Of a stretch of DNA of 15,085 bases, positions 12,462 through 15,085 are shown piece by piece. Under the pieces are notes generated by a model. It searched no databases. It had not been told where the DNA came from and saw only the letters and a program-made list of their open reading frames with translations. Positions within the stretch are counted from its first letter, which is position 1, and each line of letters begins with the position of its first letter. Both the position numbers and the translations under genes were made by a program. This DNA is from an uncultured Clostridia bacterium. Lineage in GTDB: Bacteria > Bacillota > Clostridia > TANB77 > CAG-508. The stretch is from NCBI GenBank assembly GCA_948857205.1, contig CAQPRV010000061.1, positions 1 through 15,085 on the forward strand, written 5' to 3'.

Positions 12462-13187
12462 TTATTCAAACGCACCTTTTATTTTTGCTTCTTTTACTCT
12501 TCCTATTATTTTTATAGGTATATGCTTCATATCTTCAAAAGTAAACTTTTTGACAGGATAATATGGATTCATTGCGTGTAATTCTATACCTTCATTAGTT
12601 TTTATTACTTTCTTTATTGTTGCTTCTTCTCCATTTATTAATATGATTGCAGTTTGTCCGCTTTCTACGTCATCTTGGTCATGAACTATTACTAAATCGC
12701 CATCACTAAGAAGCGGAAGCATACTTTCTCCTCTTACTTTTAATGCATAATATTCATTTATATTTTTTTCATAATCTTTAATAGTATCTCTATCAGTTAT
12801 ATATCCTATTACGTTTTCTTCTGCCAACCAGTTATATCCAGCTTTTACTGTACCAAGAATCGGAATTTTAAGTACAATAGAATAAGATATACTACCATCT
12901 GAATTAATTATTTTTTTGTATTTACTTTTATCTGTCAATTCTTCAGCAGTGATATATTCTTCTTTTTCCATAGGGACATCATAGCCCATCAACCATACAG
13001 GGTTGACATCTAAAGCATCAGCTAATAATTTAACACCATCCTGTTTAGCTTCATATTTGCCAGCCATATAACAACTTATATTTGTTTTAGATATATTTGT
13101 TTTTTTTGATAATTCAATTGGTTTAATATTTTTAATGGTAATTGCATATTTTAATCTATTAGCAAATGAATCAATTAATTTGCTCAT
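12462..13187 (-). CDS. phage repressor: XRE-type helix-turn-helix plus S24 (LexA-like) self-cleaving domain
   Basis: This is a cI/LexA-type lysogeny repressor of 241 residues. The N-terminal helix-turn-helix covers about 8-68 (NRLKYAITIKNIKPIELSKKTNISKTNISCYMAGKYEAK). The C-terminal S24 domain has the presumed self-cleavage site A116-G117 (LGTVKAGYNW), nucleophile Ser155 (VRGESMLPLLSDGDLV) and general base Lys192 (EEATIKKV). RecA-stimulated self-cleavage would link induction to DNA damage. ATG at 13187-13185 has ribosome site GGAGGT seven bases upstream. It is divergent from the Cro-like gene, with its promoter overlapping a 17-bp operator, so it probably controls its own synthesis as well as the rightward early promoter. 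Confidence 0.93.
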   Translation of the reverse strand: MSKLIDSFANRLKYAITIKNIKPIELSKKTNISKTNISCYMAGKYEAKQDGVKLLADALDVNPVWLMGYDVPMEKEEYITAEELTDKSKYKKIINSDGSISYSIVLKIPILGTVKAGYNWLAEENVIGYITDRDTIKDYEKNINEYYALKVRGESMLPLLSDGDLVIVHDQDDVESGQTAIILINGEEATIKKVIKTNEGIELHAMNPYYPVKKFTFEDMKHIPIKIIGRVKEAKIKGAFE

Positions 13188-13210
13188 CTTAGTACCTCCA
13201 ATCTATCTAT

Positions 13211-13239
13211 ATTATACAATTTTAGTTAAGAAAAGTCAA
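13211..13239 (-). promoter_or_regulatory. repressor promoter (leftward)
   Basis: On the minus strand there is TTGACT (13239-13234), a 17-base spacer and TATAAT (13216-13211). Operator O1 (13225-13241) overlaps the -35 and spacer, so repressor or Cro binding should shut it. Confidence 0.75.
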
Positions 13240-13241
13240 AC
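13225..13241. promoter_or_regulatory. operator O1
   Basis: GTTAAGAAAAGTCAAAC is a degenerate copy of the 17-bp near-palindrome GTTAGGAAAAACTTAAC, placed over the repressor promoter. Confidence 0.6.
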
Positions 13242-13266
13242 GTATTTTATATAAATAAAAATAATA

Positions 13267-13283
13267 GTTAGGAAAAAACAAAC
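13267..13283. promoter_or_regulatory. operator O2
   Basis: GTTAGGAAAAAACAAAC is conserved in its left half. It lies between the two divergent promoters, 42 bases from O1. Confidence 0.6.
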
Positions 13284-13300
13284 TTTTTTTGAAAAAGGTA

Positions 13301-13329
13301 TTGACAAGTATTTTTTTATTTGTTAATAT
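13301..13329 (+). promoter_or_regulatory. rightward early promoter
   Basis: TTGACA (13301-13306), a 17-base spacer and TAATAT (13324-13329), with extended TG at 13321-13322. The predicted start near 13336 abuts operator O3. Confidence 0.8.
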
Positions 13330-13336
13330 AATTTCG

Positions 13337-13353
13337 GTTAGGAAAAACTTAAC
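13337..13353. promoter_or_regulatory. operator O3
   Basis: GTTAGGAAAAACTTAAC is the most symmetric copy (GTTA-G and C-TTAAC half-sites around five A), at the start point of the early promoter. Confidence 0.7.
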
Positions 13354-13371
13354 GGAAAGGAGGTAATTACA

Positions 13372-13575
13372 ATGACAAATAGTTTAAAACTTAAAGGTAA
13401 GATTATTGAAAATGGTTTTACAATAACATCTTTTTCAAAAGAGTTAAATATGTCTAAACCAACATTAAGTCAAAAAATAAATAATAAAATTAAATTTTCA
13501 CAAGAGAATATTAGACAAATCAGTAAAAAACTAAATCTTACAGGAGAAGAAATAAAAGAAATTTTTTTAAATTAA
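13372..13575 (+). CDS. Cro-like helix-turn-helix regulator
   Basis: This 67-residue protein consists of a single XRE-type helix-turn-helix (FTITSFSKELNMSKPTLSQKINNKIKFSQENIRQISKKLNL, about 16-57). It is the first rightward gene after the early promoter and diverges from the S24 repressor, the position of cro in lambdoid-type switches. A strong ribosome site (AAAGGAGGT) precedes ATG 13372. It would bind the GTTAGG operators and favour lytic or early expression; the direction of control is inference. The same operator plus ribosome site occurs again immediately after its stop. Confidence 0.85.
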   Translation: MTNSLKLKGKIIENGFTITSFSKELNMSKPTLSQKINNKIKFSQENIRQISKKLNLTGEEIKEIFLN

Positions 13576-13577
13576 TA

Positions 13578-13594
13578 GTTAGGAAAAACTTAAC
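13578..13594. promoter_or_regulatory. operator O4 between the Cro-like gene and the next gene
   Basis: GTTAGGAAAAACTTAAC is identical in all 17 bases to O3 and is followed, like O3, by AAAGGAGG. No convincing promoter was seen next to it. It may act as a roadblock, a DNA-looping site or a remnant of duplication. Confidence 0.65.
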
Positions 13595-13610
13595 AAAAGG
13601 AGGAGCAAAA

Positions 13611-14348
13611 ATGAATGATTTAGTAATACATGAAAATAATTTACCTAATACATTGGAAGATTTATCTAAATTTGTTTTAGTAGGAAGAGAAAAACTTACA
13701 GCAGTTAGAGCAGAAATAAGGGCAATAGATAAAGTACAACTTGCAGAGGAAGTAAGAGAGCAAAAAAAGGAAGAAGCTCAAATGTTGGCAGAGGCATTGC
13801 TAGATGCAGAAGTTAGAATTGGAGATTTATTAAAACAAATACCTAAAATGAATACTTTTAAAGGTAATCAATATAAAGAGGTAAATTCGCACCAATGCGA
13901 AAATACCAAAAAACAAGAAACAAAGCAAGAAGTAATAACAAGATTGGGTTTTAATAAGGACCAAGCTAGTAGATTTGAAACATTATCTTCAAATAAAGAT
14001 GTAGTAGAACAAGTAAAGGCAGAAGCAAGAGAAAATGAAGACATTCCAACAAGAAGTAGAGTTTTGCAACTAGTAAAGGAAAAAACAAAAGAAGAAAAAG
14101 ACAATGAATACTTACAAGAACAGTTTAAAGAAATAGAAAGAATAAAGGGTACAGAAATAAGAATGCAAGAGGCAATATTTAAAATATTGACAGTAGAAAT
14201 TAATGAAGAAAATGTTCAAATATGGATTGATGGACTAGATAAATGTATGAAAGAGGATTTAACAGATGAATTAGATGAAGCAATAGAAAAATACACATTC
14301 ATAAAAGAGATTTGGTTAAAGAACAATAAAATAAGGAGGATTAAATAA
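13611..14348 (+). CDS. phage early protein of unknown function, ParB/KorB-like helical region
   Basis: This is a 245-residue, highly charged, mostly helical protein. Residues about 8-75 form a coiled-coil-like helix (REKLTAVRAEIRAIDK to QKKEEAQMLAEALLDAEVRIGDLLK). It is followed by a lysine/asparagine linker and a segment about 103-150 (KKQETKQEVITRLGFNKDQASRFETLSS) resembling the helix-turn-helix of ParB-like or DUF3102-like proteins, where a short alpha-helical unit recognises DNA. Such proteins occur early in phages of Clostridia near the repressor, but I cannot name the family or the function; a replication or regulatory role is only plausible. The ribosome site AGGAGG lies before ATG 13611. 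The next gene starts one base after its stop. Confidence 0.6.
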   Translation: MNDLVIHENNLPNTLEDLSKFVLVGREKLTAVRAEIRAIDKVQLAEEVREQKKEEAQMLAEALLDAEVRIGDLLKQIPKMNTFKGNQYKEVNSHQCENTKKQETKQEVITRLGFNKDQASRFETLSSNKDVVEQVKAEARENEDIPTRSRVLQLVKEKTKEEKDNEYLQEQFKEIERIKGTEIRMQEAIFKILTVEINEENVQIWIDGLDKCMKEDLTDELDEAIEKYTFIKEIWLKNNKIRRIK

Positions 14349-14349
14349 T

Positions 14350-14778
14350 ATGGATAGAAAAGTAACATTACGAATACATGATGAAATAAGAAACAATGGA
14401 AATTTAGATAAAGAATATGTAGTTGAATTAGTGAAAAAATTAGATGATAGACCAGATGTGAATAAACTTATAGAACAACATTATAAATCAAAGGCAGATA
14501 GAATTATATCAAGTTTTAAAGATAAAAATGGAATAAGAGACTGTTTTGCAATAAGAAATAGTCAAAACAAAACTAAATACATAGATATATCAAAGCCAAA
14601 TTTATTAACTAAAAGTGAAATTGAAGAATTAAAAGAGAAACAGTCTAAATTAAAAAAGAAAAAAGAAGAAATTTTATTAAAAGTTAATATGGCAGTACAA
14701 GTGAAAAATGGACAAATTAAAATAGAAGATTATGAAAAAGTTTTAAGAGAAAGATTAGATAGAAAAATATATGAATAA
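14350..14778 (+). CDS. hypothetical phage early protein, coiled-coil rich
   Basis: This is a 142-residue basic protein that I do not recognise. The first half (MDRKVTLRIHDEIRNNGNLDKEYVVELVKKL) looks mixed alpha/beta. Residues about 87-112 form a glutamate/lysine-rich helix (LTKSEIEELKEKQSKLKKKKEE) suited to a coiled coil, and the C-terminus is helical. It begins one base after the previous stop, and its ribosome site AGGAGG (14334-14339) lies inside that gene, which suggests coupled translation in one early operon. No cysteine motif, signal peptide or membrane segment stands out. Confidence 0.7.
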   Translation: MDRKVTLRIHDEIRNNGNLDKEYVVELVKKLDDRPDVNKLIEQHYKSKADRIISSFKDKNGIRDCFAIRNSQNKTKYIDISKPNLLTKSEIEELKEKQSKLKKKKEEILLKVNMAVQVKNGQIKIEDYEKVLRERLDRKIYE

Positions 14779-14834
14779 AAATTAAAAACAACAAGTACAA
14801 ACCATATGAATACAGTTAAGGAGAGGTGGTGAAT

Positions 14835-14966
14835 TTGGAAGAAAAAGAAGATAAAACTCAATTTACATTAAAACATGCACAAATATTTTATCAAACTTAT
14901 GCAGAGATATTAGCAGAAAAATATACACCAAATGTAGAAGTAATTGCAAAAGTAAAAGAAAAATAA
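14835..14966 (+). CDS. 43-residue hypothetical phage protein (TTG start)
   Basis: A 44-codon frame ends at TAA 14966. The likely start is TTG 14835, six bases after the ribosome-site-like AGAGGTGG (14822-14829). In-frame GTG codons at 14826 and 14829 sit within that site and are less likely. The product begins MEEKEDKTQF and contains a tyrosine-rich helix (HAQIFYQTYAEILAEKY). It lies in the same direction as the flanking early genes, with short gaps. Function unknown. Confidence 0.5.
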   Translation: MEEKEDKTQFTLKHAQIFYQTYAEILAEKYTPNVEVIAKVKEK

Positions 14967-14985
14967 TAGAAGGGAGAAAGAAGAA

Positions 14986-15085
14986 ATGAAATGCATAAAA
15001 AGAATTAATAATGACGGATTCTTACCAACACATTATGTTGTTTATGAAGATGCCAATATAGTTGGTATATATAAAACTAAGAAAG
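14986..15085 (+). CDS. partial early gene running off the window
   Basis: ATG 14986, preceded by AAGGGAG (14969-14975), opens a frame that remains open to the window end (33 codons seen, starting MKCIKRINNDGF and continuing THYVVYEDANIVGIYK). It is too short to classify. It continues the rightward early operon. Confidence 0.55.
   Translation, partial: MKCIKRINNDGFLPTHYVVYEDANIVGIYKTKK

Larger units (their letters stand above)
10385..15085. mobile_element. left end of a prophage or related integrative element
   Basis: From the truncated gene inward the order is large serine recombinase, small-RNA/peptide cassettes, S24 repressor (leftward), Cro-like regulator and early genes (rightward). This is the standard lysogeny layout of a temperate phage of Gram-positive bacteria. 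The boundary is placed near the recombinase stop, where the flanking gene fragment begins. The right end lies outside the window. No structural phage gene is visible, so a phage-like mobilisable element is not excluded. Confidence 0.75.

Noticed and set aside
13611..14348. Firm assignment as a ParB partition protein
   Set aside because: Only a helix-turn-helix-like segment is suggestive; the ParB nuclease/CTPase motifs are not visible.

Overview
The window is AT-rich (roughly 70% or more A+T by eye), with strong AGGAGG-type ribosome sites, sigma-A promoters of the TTGACA-17-TATAAT kind and many ATA/AGA/TTA codons. Together with the dapL/dapF lysine route, this suggests a low-GC Firmicute, most likely a Clostridia-like bacterium. 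TGG is the Trp codon and TGA works as a stop (for example at 6814-6816), so I assume the standard bacterial code. No rRNA, tRNA or CRISPR array was seen.

Region 1 (1-6035) is host chromosome. It holds dapF and dapL, the last two steps to meso-diaminopimelate by the one-step aminotransferase pathway. A Cys-His-Asp protease-like gene follows, split by an in-frame TGA. Next come an HD-domain phosphohydrolase, ruvA (Holliday junction branch migration, frameshifted here) and rarA (replication-fork AAA+ ATPase). Region 2 (6036-9925) is membrane transport. It has two half-size TauE/SafE proteins, a 45-residue small membrane protein, a 190-bp MITE-like palindromic element inserted in a terminator tail, and a three-gene ABC-2 exporter with its own promoter.

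Region 3 (about 9979-15085) is the left end of a prophage or related element. A large serine recombinase abuts the 3' part of a cysteine-rich gene that has no credible start of its own, so the element probably integrated into that gene. Further in are a LexA/cI-like S24 repressor, a Cro-like regulator, divergent promoters with repeated 17-bp operators, and the first early genes. The last early gene runs off the window.

The most notable part is the 667-bp 'empty' stretch between recombinase and repressor (11795-12461). It contains two tandem, diverged copies of a roughly 284-bp cassette. Each copy has a strong rightward promoter, a 5' hairpin, a ribosome site and a 22-23 codon hydrophobic peptide. 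Each also has a bidirectional terminator and a strong leftward promoter that would make a roughly 75-nt RNA converging on the same terminator. Direct repeats link the translation start region to the antisense RNA. This is the architecture of the Fst/par type I toxin-antitoxin module (RNA I/RNA II) of plasmid pAD1, with peptides shorter than Fst and two apparently distinct antitoxin specificities. I infer that it acts as a prophage maintenance system.
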